From Apostichopus japonicus (Eukaryota > Echinodermata > Holothuroidea > Aspidochirotida > Stichopodidae): a DNA stretch of 64,000 nucleotides. The notes beneath the pieces are model-generated. The model was not told where the DNA came from, searched no databases, and was given only the letters and a program-made list of their open reading frames with translations. Every line of letters starts with the position of its first letter. Positions within the stretch are counted from its first letter, which is position 1. Location of the stretch: assembly GCF_037975245.1 (NCBI RefSeq), contig NC_092574.1, forward strand, positions 9,337,713-9,401,712, read 5' to 3'. The translations under genes and the position numbers were made by a program. Below, one piece after another: positions 12,501 to 24,500 of this stretch.

Positions 12501-15500
12501 ATCTTACGTAATATCCAGTCTAGCCGTACTGTTGGGTTGAACAAACAGAGGTTCACATTGCAGCACCCTGAACCCGTAACCCTCACACTGCTGGCCGTTG
12601 ATGTACCAGGAGTTAACGTGTAAAGCTATCTGACCAGTATTCTTCAGGTTCAGAGTCCGCTTGACAGTGAAGTGAGGTGGAGTCCTAGCCGTGGGGCTAG
12701 ATCCTTCAGAAGAAAAAAAACAAACGGAGAAAAATGAAATATCAGTCAAATCTGATACAAATGCATACCTTGTCACTGTCCATAAGGTACATATTTTCTC
12801 ATGACCAGTAATGTTAGTAGTCATAGCTCAGCTCACCCTAAACATCACTTCAAGTCTTGGCGTTGAGAGTTTTATGAGGCAATTTAACCAATATTTTTAT
12901 TTCTTCTGTTTTATCTATCTACTGCACACAATAACATTTCTCCTCATCTGGGCTATTGTTTCAACTGCGTATTGTTTCGCTGTTTTTACTTAACACGTAC
13001 TGCCTTGAGTCGGATTGGTACGTCCATAACATGCAACGATAGTAGTTAAATATAACCATGCACTGGCTGATGTTAATAACAGCCATACATGTGGACCAAA
13101 AATGGAGATACAGCAATAACTTGTAAAAAATGTTTTGTTGTAGTCTGCTTGCTTCTTTATGCCGTCACAACCCACATTGTTACCAATATTTTACTTTCCC
13201 AATGAAAAGTAAAATTTTTATTTGCTGATGACACACACAATTGGTTGACGAAAATAACATGTGGAACAGTAAAACAAACAAAAAACCTTTGAATATTTAG
13301 AGAGAGCAAGCATACCACAGTAATACATAAAAGTCTGTTTGAGAAGTGGTAAGCCTATTCAAGTTTTGGATTCTTATTAACTTCAGGTCATTGCTTGAGT
13401 GTTGTCTGTTTCCTTCTGTTTCCAAAACCACATTGTTAGAAGAAGTTTTTTCCCCCAATGAAAGTTCAATTTTTCATTTGTTGATGACAAACACACTTGT
13501 TTGATAATAATAACATGTAGAAGAGTTAAAAAAAAATAATATTTAGAGAGATCAAGCATAGAAGAAGCATACAAATTATTCCAGTTAAAAGGAGAAAGAC
13601 TCACTGTTACAATCGTTTAAATGTTGCACTTTCATATCAAAGACAATATTGCTGTTGGCACCAGGTAGCTTGCTGTTAAGTTTCAGCTCTGCTTTGGCGC
13701 CCATACCTTGAACGAGGAAACCATCAACCACTGAGAGGTTATTTCTAACAGGAAAGAAAGAATCATAAAGGTGAAGTAAATGACCAAGTTTTCCAGTGTT
13801 GGCATTGTCTGATTAAAGCAGTAAGTATCAATTCTGCAGTTTTCTGTACAAAATAACACAAAACCCTACCCCTCCCCTCCCCTTCTCTCCCCCATCCTAA
13901 TCCTGTCTTCCCCTCCCATTACCCTTTTCCTTCCTCTCCCACTCCCATTCACTTTCCTTTTATTAACCCAAATCGTCAATCAATAAATAAATAAAAGTGG
14001 CGCCATCTTACCTGATAACGAACAGCGATACCCGTTCCTTGTTATCGTAAGGCCTAAAATTGAGATGAACGGTAGCATTCTGCTTGGGTTTGAGAGACAT
14101 AGCAACAAACGATGGATCTGGTTTGACTCCAAAGGTGTCTTCGATTGTGGCTAGATGAGACTTGACACAATTACCTCGACAGTCCTGTCAAAACAACAAT
14201 GAATTTCAAAAGTGTCATTTGAACTGCTTTCATTTTTATCAAAATAGGTTCTCATATGTTGAAAGCACTGACAATCTGTCAATATAATCACATTTTCCCC
14301 AATGGATTTTCCCAATCAAAATATCCAAAATGGTATTTTTGTAGCCTGACTTCACAACTCATCAAATCATCATCACTTACCTTTCTTCCAATATCTTTGA
14401 CTGAAAATGGGTTGGGATCTTTTAAATCAATTGATTCTGGGTTAAACCTGAGAATGAAAAATAAATAAATAAAAAATAAAAAGTGACACATATTAGTATC
14501 TTTTTCTAGAAAATACAACTTTATTCGAAACAATTCTATACAGTTTTCAAACGTGTTGTAGTCCATCCATTCAAGAAGTGGAGTTCTCTTTTATGGAAAG
14601 AAAACCTGCATAAATCTGGTTAAATATTTGGACACCCAGTCTAAGTTATTGAGGCTTTTTTTTTTTTTGTAAGAAAATTGTTACTTTCTTGTGGTTTAAC
14701 CACCGATAATGACACTAGCACATCAAAACTATCAATATAATATTTATGACCATTTTTTTCTTTCCTCCTTTCTATTTGTTTCTTTGGTGTGGCGAAATAT
14801 ATATCAAGTATCTAAGATGCAACTCGTTGGTTTGAACAATGGATTTTGAACTGACCTATCGGAGAAGAGATCCAGGATGGCTGAGGGTTCCTTGTACGCA
14901 GTGATCGGTACTAGCTGTAGCAAAATGGTGGATTCTGTGGGATTCATGATGGTCACTATGCTCTTCTGTAGGGGCACGGGAAAAGAACACAAAATACACT
15001 CTCAAGTAGGTCCTTGATACCAAGGAAGACGGCAAATATCAAATATAAACTCTGTCTCATTTTCTAATACAAGCGCAACTGAAGGTAAAATATTACAACT
15101 TCCACAATGTACTTTACTATAAAAAAAACACTTTCTTGTAGTAATATACCTTCAAACAAACTTTTTCATATTTTTTTTTTCCACCAAAAAAATCCTCTTC
15201 CAAGAAAACATATGAATTCGCCAAGGCTTCACACCATCAACAGTTATATACTCCACAAACTTTGTACATAAACTTCCTTTATTTTTTGCCTGAACTTGGT
15301 ACACACACTTGGTAAAAAGTACAGCCATAAACACATCATTCCAACCTTCTTGCAATCACTATTAAAAGTCATGCTTGGTACAATCAAATACCAATGACAC
15401 TTCAAAATTACATTATAATGCTTAATTTGTACAGGTGATAAAAAACAAACGACCGTCCATAGCAAAATACTCACCGCTCCACTATCGACCAGAGTCATGG

Positions 15501-18500
15501 GAAACTTGACGATGTCCTTAGAGGTTAGCTTTGGCCAAGTCAGCTCGGCGCTGACAGAAATTGGCACATCTCGGACAAGGTTTGTGGCAAGTCTCATGGT
15601 GGTGTTGACCCTACATGGTGAAAATATGGAATGCTCATAAAACATTTTTCACAAACACTATATACAGAGGATTTTTTATTGCTATGTCTGCCTCTCTGTG
15701 TTTTATTTATTTTTTTCTTCACTCTCCACAGCTGTCACTAGGCTAAAAAATACTTTACATGATGTCCTCATCCAGTTGTACAGCATCAGACCTGTGCTGA
15801 TATCAACTTCTATTGAACTTTACAAAGGACTCCCCACCCCCCCCCCCCAACACCCTCATCCTCTTTTCTCCTAACCATCATTTACTCTTGAGCTAAAACT
15901 TGTGACACTCGTGAACCAATAAAAATGTATCGGTGCTTACTGGACTTGACCAGCCTCCTGCAGTTCCATCCACTTATTTCTCCTAAAATTATAAAAGAGT
16001 CTATCAACTTCTTGATTATCGTCCGACTTGAGAGAGGCCAGCCACATCTGTCCATCTGTGTGAAAAGAGATTGGTGCAGAAAAAGGAAGCATGCAAAGTT
16101 ACTGCAGGAGAAAATTCAAATATTTCATTCAATTTTTCAATCACCTTTTTCTTTTGTGAACGGAAGAAGAGATGGAACAACACGACAAGTTAAATAAAAA
16201 GGAGGCCTTCTGGGAAGAGAGGAATTACCTCGAAGACCTCAGAGACAGCCCTTTAAGATAAACTCTGTAATTCTTGAGTTCATGATGGAAAATACACAAC
16301 AAAATTTTAGAAAGCAATTAGAAAATGAGAAGAATATGACAAGGTTGTTATAGATCCCTCTGATACAAGATTGACTCCTTCCGTTCCTTACATTCACCCC
16401 CCTCTTCTCAAACACACAGCAAAAACCAAGAAAGGGGGAGTAGTGACCTTACAATACATTAGATATCTAGAGCGGTTTTGTAAGTCAAATGCTAACAGGA
16501 AAATGCCAAGACATCACACAGATATTAACACTGATTCTATCCTCTTAAAAAGCATTTCTTTGAATACTTTTGATTATTCATTTTCCAGGAATTTACAGTT
16601 TTGTAAGAACACTTAGCGTTCACTATGTTGTCACAGTGCCATGGGCTGTACAGTCTATCACTGAATGTAACTAACAGCAGCTTCTACTTTGCTTAATGTC
16701 ATCATCCCTTCCAGCTTTGATCCAATCTGCAGTTGATGGCATAAATCTCTCTCTCAAAAAAAACCCGGCTTCCACAAACATCTTCTGACATTTACTGAAT
16801 GTTTCAAATTTCCCTTTGATACGATCTAAAACACAGATCTCTGAAATTCTGCAATCCTACGGGATGTTGAAATTACCTTGTGTGTTTGTCGGCAGACCCA
16901 CGTAACAGTCAGCTTGACATCGTTTTCGAACGTCGAAAGCTATTTTACCGATCTGAAGTAGAAGGAAGCGAGAGGAACCATGAATGCATGAAAGAAGCTA
17001 AATGCAGTACCTGTAAGAGACTGATACGATATTGCCATATGCCTTATAATTCTCAGCACCCCCTCATAGAACAGAGAAGACTGCAAAGTTAGCTGTCATT
17101 CCTCCATGCTCCCTCATAAAACAACATGGCTTCCAATTAGCTAGTGGCTGACTTCCTAATCCTAATGGGTTAATGATTTATGAAATTGTCTACTGCAAAA
17201 GAGACCATTTTGTGTCCAGAAAACATTGAGTTTATTAGGATTCATGGATTCAATTACAAAACCTGTGAAATTCCATAAACTTAATTTCAGCATCGTCAAT
17301 GCAGTTTCCATAAAAAGTGACAAACTTTGTGTAATTTCAGGTACCCTTATTATCTCTCTTTTGAACGCTTCAAAACCTGGCAAGTTCAATGCAAAATGCC
17401 ATCTTTCAGTTCACCTCACTCACTGTAGGAAACAGATGGAAAATGATGACCAGCTCAATACGACCCAAGTCTGCTTCAAATTAATGACGAGGAGAGGATT
17501 AATTATTACCTCTCTGTTAGTAATGATTCATTGCTTAATGCTTAACCAATGATATATCGTGTTTGCTGACTCCCTTGTCATTTCTGTTTCAGTAAGTATT
17601 ACATGAACATGTCTCACTTCCTAAGATCATGTCTATCCTTGAGCTTACACACCACTAGTTTAACCCATAACATATTTTTTTTAGTTTTGCTATAATATTC
17701 CAATGATATCACAGCTTTCCACATTGTCAATAAGACACAATTTCTCCTGCATTTTTTTTCAGAGATATTTTTCTTTGACGACAAGAAATTAAAAAAAATT
17801 AAAAATTCGACAAATGTTGTAGTACATTCCATCGCAGGCACAGGCCACTGCTGTTAGATGGGTACCATAATGAATGGAAATCATGGACCATAGCTTACTT
17901 TTAACTTCTTTGAGGCTTCAATCTCGAGGCTGACGGATTTTTTCGGAGGCTTGAAGTAGAACTGTTCATCCGGTGGTTGAGACTTTAAACTTTCCACTGT
18001 CATTTTGTGGCTAAAGCTGTTGTGTAGAGTGATACTTTGTGTCTGCACTAAGCCCTGGAAGAGGGAGAACGTGTAGAAAAACATACCATGAGAATGAAAT
18101 TAAAAAATGAACATTCTGCCATGCTCCTTCTTTTAGAACCACATTTCCCCCAAACTACATAAAAATGGGTTGCCAAGCATTCACGGTGGGTCATGAGCTG
18201 GGTCGTCAAAAAGCAAGAGACGTTTAATTGGTTAATGATATCTCTGATGAAATCTGAGCTCAAACTTCCTCAGTGTCAAGCAGTGGTTTGTCTTATCAAG
18301 TTTTAATAAATCTGTGTATGTGTGTTGTTGTTTACTGACTTTCAGTCAATCAATCAATCCATCAATCAATCAATATCAATCAGATCAGTAAATAAGCATC
18401 AATCACCAGAGAGTAAATACATATTTTGGGGTGATTTTAGGCCTCAGAGATTTATGACTCGAGGTTCAGGGTAGTCACAATATGGCTAGCAAAGTCACCC

Positions 18501-21500
18501 GAATAGGTTTGGGGAGCAAGGTCATAGAACACAACAGTACCAACAAAAAAACACAAATTTACAAAAGCAAAGAAATCTTTGCTGGAAAAGGATTCGAAAG
18601 TGTGACTTAAGAATTACAAGTTCTCTGCTTTATCAACTGAGTGATCTTAGCCCTGAGTCTGTGGACGATCCTAAACTTAGACAATAATTTCTTTGCTTGC
18701 CCTTTAGGGCTAACAAATCCTTTCCGGGGAGAAATGCTTCTAGAGTTCTGCAACCAACAAATGGAACTAGTTAAAAAAAGTCTGTTTTGCACAAAGGACA
18801 TACTGATAGCAAACCTCTGAGAATGAGGTGTGTGTGTATTCTTACCGGATACGCCGAAACGAATACCACTTTCTCCGGCTTGATGGTAACATATCCCTCA
18901 ACCGCCTTTAATATTGCTTCGTACTGCTCTATATGGTACTGTGTCTCTAGATGGACAACTCCGCTGTAAAGTCCTTCGTCCTCTGGCGTCTTCAGTCGTA
19001 GCAGCATAAGGGCATAGTGGTGTGCAGGAATTGTGATCTATTGAAGAGAGGGGGGGGGGGGGGAAGTGGGAGATTTAACTTCAACAAAAGTACATTCAAT
19101 ATGCAATAGATACCAAATGAAAGAAAAACTTTTCTGAATTTTTCCATGAATGTATTTTATGGAATTCACTACTTTTTCATTTGTTTTTGCTTCTATTTTA
19201 ACCTCATTCTGGTGCTTTTGCTCTTGGTGGAAGAGTGATGAAGATGGGTTATGAGAAGGGGCAAGTGTGGGAAGGGCAAATGTACGAGAGTAACAACAGG
19301 GGGAGGGGAAGGGGAGACCACAGGAAACAGAGGAAGAGGGTGACACCCGCTTCGAACAGGATTGGGGACAATACATAGATACATACATAAGATACATAAG
19401 AGTAACAGAATAGGGGTGGGGCAACAAAGACGAATCAGAGCTATTTTTGAAAAAGTGACTACATAACTTAATATACATAACTGTATGACTCATAAGAATG
19501 CTAGCAGCCAGAGTTAAAAACCACAGGGAGCTGCAACACAACAGAAGCAATACAACAATAGCTCGCAGAGAGGGTATTGATTAAACTTACTCTACTGTAA
19601 CGGACTGGAGGGTAATCTGCTTCCAGAAACTCGTCCCCTAAATAGGTTGTGTTTCCTTCTTTCACCTCCACAATGACTACTTCACAGTCTGGTAGAGTGC
19701 ACCTCATTACCGTAACAGGAACCTGTCGAGCAATCAAGAAAAAATCCACACGGTTGTACACAGAACTGAATGGCAAACGGTCTAGCAGTCAAAACAATCA
19801 AAATCAGCCACTGAAGTTGTAGGACAGATGATACAACAATGCACTATTAATATCACAAAATTATTACACCAATAGAATACCGACACATGATACTCTACTT
19901 GTACACAGATCCTTGTACACTGATGCACCACTCAAACACTGATCCTTGTACAACACAATGCACCACTTATACACCAATTCACCACTTATACATCATTCCA
20001 TATACACAACACAATACTTAAACACCTAGCCTTATACACCACCAATGCACCACTTATATAACAGTCCTTATAAACCAATACGCCACTTATACACGGATCC
20101 ATATACACAATATACTATTTAAACACCAATCCTTATACAGCAATGCACCACGTACGCACTGATCCTTATACAAAATGCACCGCTTATACACCGATCCATA
20201 TACAGCAATGCACCACTCATATACCAATCCTTACAAAACATTGCACCATATATACACCGATCCTTATACACCAATTCACCACTGATACACTATACTTTTA
20301 CACAACACACTACTTAAACACCAATCCTTATACAGGAAACCTTATACGCCAATGCACCACTTATACACTGATCCTTAAACAACAATGCACCACTTATACA
20401 CCAAGCCTTATACAACAATTCACCACTAATACACCAATGCACCACTTATGCACCGATCGTTCTACACTAATGTACCAATACTTGCACAAAGATACAACCA
20501 CACAATTGTAGCAAAAACAGGAACAGCCATTACTGGTTACCTCATCTAAATTTAGCTTAATCAGTTTTTTATGTATCCATTGTGCATATTTTTGGATCTG
20601 TACACACATGGTTAGAATTTGTGTACATGCATGCAAATGTGTGTTGTGCAAAGTCTTGAAAGTTGTAATTATCTTGGAAAGGATTCAAACATTTGACAGA
20701 GTAAAACGCACTGTCGTTAAGTAATGTTAAGCATTAACCGATTTACCTCAATACATCTTCAAGTTCCTCAAGTCTGGATTTAATAATCTTTTTTTTTTTC
20801 TTTTTTCTTCTCTCTTTTTTTCTTGAGAGAGAGGGAACTTTTGGGTCTTACAATGCAACAAGTTTTTCCCTATTATGATAAGTACTCACCTCCACAGGGT
20901 TATCGTTAACAGCTAACATCATGACCACTCGACTATCCTGAAGGCCAGCAGTACCTAAGTTGATCTTGTCCTGTATTTCTTGACCGTACATAAAGAACTA
21001 CAAAACAAAAATAGTAACAGCCAGAAAACATGAAAGAGGTTAAGAGATGCAATCTTAGTGTTCATCTCTTTCTGTAATTACACAATGGTAAGATAATTGC
21101 AATACTATGGTGTTCCTACACAGCATTTTGATCTAAGCAACAACAAAAAATGTATTGTTTCTAGTGCAGGTCATGTTTTCTACAGTTTATGTTGTTTCAA
21201 ATTATTGGTATTGAAGAAAATGTCAGTTATGATTTTAAGAGAAGCAATTTGAAAAAAAAAACATTACGATGGCTTCAGGCCAGACTGTTAATAATTATTA
21301 ACTGCTGAATCTTTCCAATATAGGGATTAAACAACAATATCAACAAGTACAAAAAAAACTAAATATGTGATATTGAATACTTCCATTAAAAGAAGTCTGG
21401 TGGTCTTCATTGTTTGCCATAAAACAAAAATTCAAAAGATCAAAAAAGTATGATTGGTATTCAAATGCAACTATCCAACATAACAAAAAGATTAAACACA

Positions 21501-24500
21501 ATGAATGGTACTAAACTTAAAATTGGAAATAAACCCTGAAATCTGACTCCCCCAATACTTGGCAGACATCCAAAGGACACAATTGTTCATTTCAATGTTA
21601 AACATATCTTTACCTTTTAAACCCTGACAAGAACGGTGAACTTAAATCTCGAACTGTTCCAATTGTGGTGGCCACAAACCGTAACCAAATTCTTTAGATG
21701 TATTATATACCTATTCAATGTACCTCTCACCTCCTGTGTATATCAGTTGCCCTGGGGCAAAACAAGAAAGGGGGGGAATGGATAAAAAAGCCTCTTTGAG
21801 TATACAAATTTGTAGTAATGCTTACCTTTAATTTGCCAGTATATGCATGCACAGGTATGGTAAAGAGTGATGCATTGGTTCCCAGTCTGAGCATCGTAGA
21901 CAACGATGTCAGGGTGTCACTAGGTGTGAAAGCCAGAGAGAGGCTACTGTCTGTCTCATGCGGTGGAATGACAATGGGACTGCTAAAGTTTTTTATCTGT
22001 GAAAGAGAGAAACAAAACATCCAAATCTTGAGGGATAAGAAAAATATGGTAAAATCAGCCAGGTCACAACACAGGGAAAGGATATAATGCTCAACTCTCA
22101 TATTGGTTTATATGTACTAATTTAAACAGCAATCCTCATAAACCTCCAATGCACTACTTACACACCGATCCTTATACACCAATGCACCACTTACACACTG
22201 ATCTTAATACACAAATACACCACTTACACACCGATCCTTATCCCCCAATGCACCACTTCCACACCGATCTTTATACACTATTGCATCACTAACACACCGA
22301 TCCTTATACAACAATGCACCACTTACACACTGATCCTTATACACAAATGCACCACTTACACACCGATCTTTATACACAAATGCACCACTTACACACCGAT
22401 CCTTATCCCCCAATGCACCACTTCCACAGCGATCTTTATACACCATTGCATCACACCACATCGATCTTTATACACAAATGCACCACTTACACACCGATCC
22501 TTATACACCAATGCACCACTTCCACATCGATCTTTATACACAAATGCACCACTTACAGACCATCTTTATACACAAATGCACCACTTACACACCGATCTTT
22601 ATACACCAATGCACCACTTCCACATCGATCTTTATACACAAATGCACCACTTACAGACCATCTTTATACACAAATGCACCACTTACAGACCATCTTTATA
22701 CACAAATGCATCACTAACACACCGATCCTTATACAACAATGCACCACTTACACACTGATCCTTATACACAAATGCACCACTTACACACCGATCTTTATAC
22801 ACAAATGCACCACTTACACACCGATCCTTATCCCCCAATGCACCACTTCCACACCGATCTTTATACACCATTGCATCACACCACATCGATCTTTATACAC
22901 AAATGCACCACTTACACACCGATCCTTATACACCAATGCACCACTTCCACATCGATCTTTATACACAAATGCACCACTTACAGACCATCTTTATACACAA
23001 ATGCACCACTTACACACCGATCTTTATACACCAATGCACCACTTCCACATCGATCTTTATACACAAATGCACCACTTACAGACCATCTTTATACACAAAT
23101 GCACCACTTACACACCGATCCTTATCCCCCAATGCACCACTTCCACACCGATCTTTATACACCATTGCATCACACCACATCGATCTTTATACACAAATGC
23201 ACCACTTACACACTGATCCTTATACACCAATGCACCACTTCCACATCGATCTTTATACACAAATGCACCACTTACAGACCATCTTTATACACAAATGCAC
23301 CACTTACACACACCGATCCTTATCCCCCAATGCACCACTTCCACACCGATCTTTATACACCATTGCATCACACCACATCGATCTTTATACACCAATGCAC
23401 CACTTACACACCGATCTTTATACACAAATGCACCACTTACAGACCATCTTTATACACAAATGCACCACTTACACACCGATCCTTATACACCAATGCACCA
23501 CTTACATACTGATCCTTGCACACCAATACACTCATATGCCATTACTTACACAGCAATACTGTTACTGCACACAATATCATAATTTAGAATGGTGTTGTTA
23601 TCATTCCATTGGCTCACATTCTCTCATGGAGCATTTCAAGTTAAAATACAGACATAATATCCAATAAGGCACCGTTTATGAAACTCCCCTTGCAGACTAA
23701 GACAGTACATGAATGTGCAATTCTCACCTTTTTTTTCTTTTTTCCCTCTTGCTTAAAGAATGACAGAAGAAATGTACTATCCCTCCCATATGTTTTAAGT
23801 GTTTACAAGAGGTCAGGTCATGCACAAATGCAAATAAAATGCTAAGCAATATTTAGCAATCACAAAACGTTGATTTTTTTTTTTGGACTTGTTTTGATGC
23901 TTTGAGAATGTAGGTTACAGTTATACACTTATTGCAAAGCAAAGGGGTGCTTTGATATCCTAACTTAACAGAAGCTTTGCCTCAAGGCCAAGAGGCACTC
24001 CTACAAAAACATACTCATTGACAAAATGAAGGCCACTTTCACACCAGTACTTTCTCATTATTAATATGAAGGAGATACACCTCCAATGTAAATTATCAAA
24101 TATTTGTTTGCTACTGTTTCAATGATTAAAGTTAAAAGGTCCTTCATAATGATAGTTACAAGAAAAGGGAACAATTGAAACTAATGGAACAAAGGACAAT
24201 CTTTTTCTTACCTGTTAATGACTAAAAAAAACTAGAAGATTTAACACTGATAAGAAAAGGCCTTAACTTGAGAGCCAAACCACAATGTGACTACTATTCA
24301 ACCACTTATACAAGGAAACGCCCACAGTGGGTGTGTGTGTGGGTGGGAGAGGTGTTTAGTCACCCATATGTATGTACCAGCCAAACATACACAATACAAC
24401 AGCCAATACACACCTACAATACAATGATTACACAACATTGTACGGTCTTTTTTCCCTAGCAACACAGAAACTCTTAACAGAGAAGTGCAATGATAAACCC

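Noticed and set aside
20143-20511. 122-codon plus-strand open frame in intron 13
   Set aside because: It is the degenerate copy of the 33-nt satellite.
22105-23667. Several 250-300-codon plus-strand open frames
   Set aside because: They are products of a stop-free 33-nt satellite (a multiple of 3). The repeat reads open in more than one frame, which a real gene would not.
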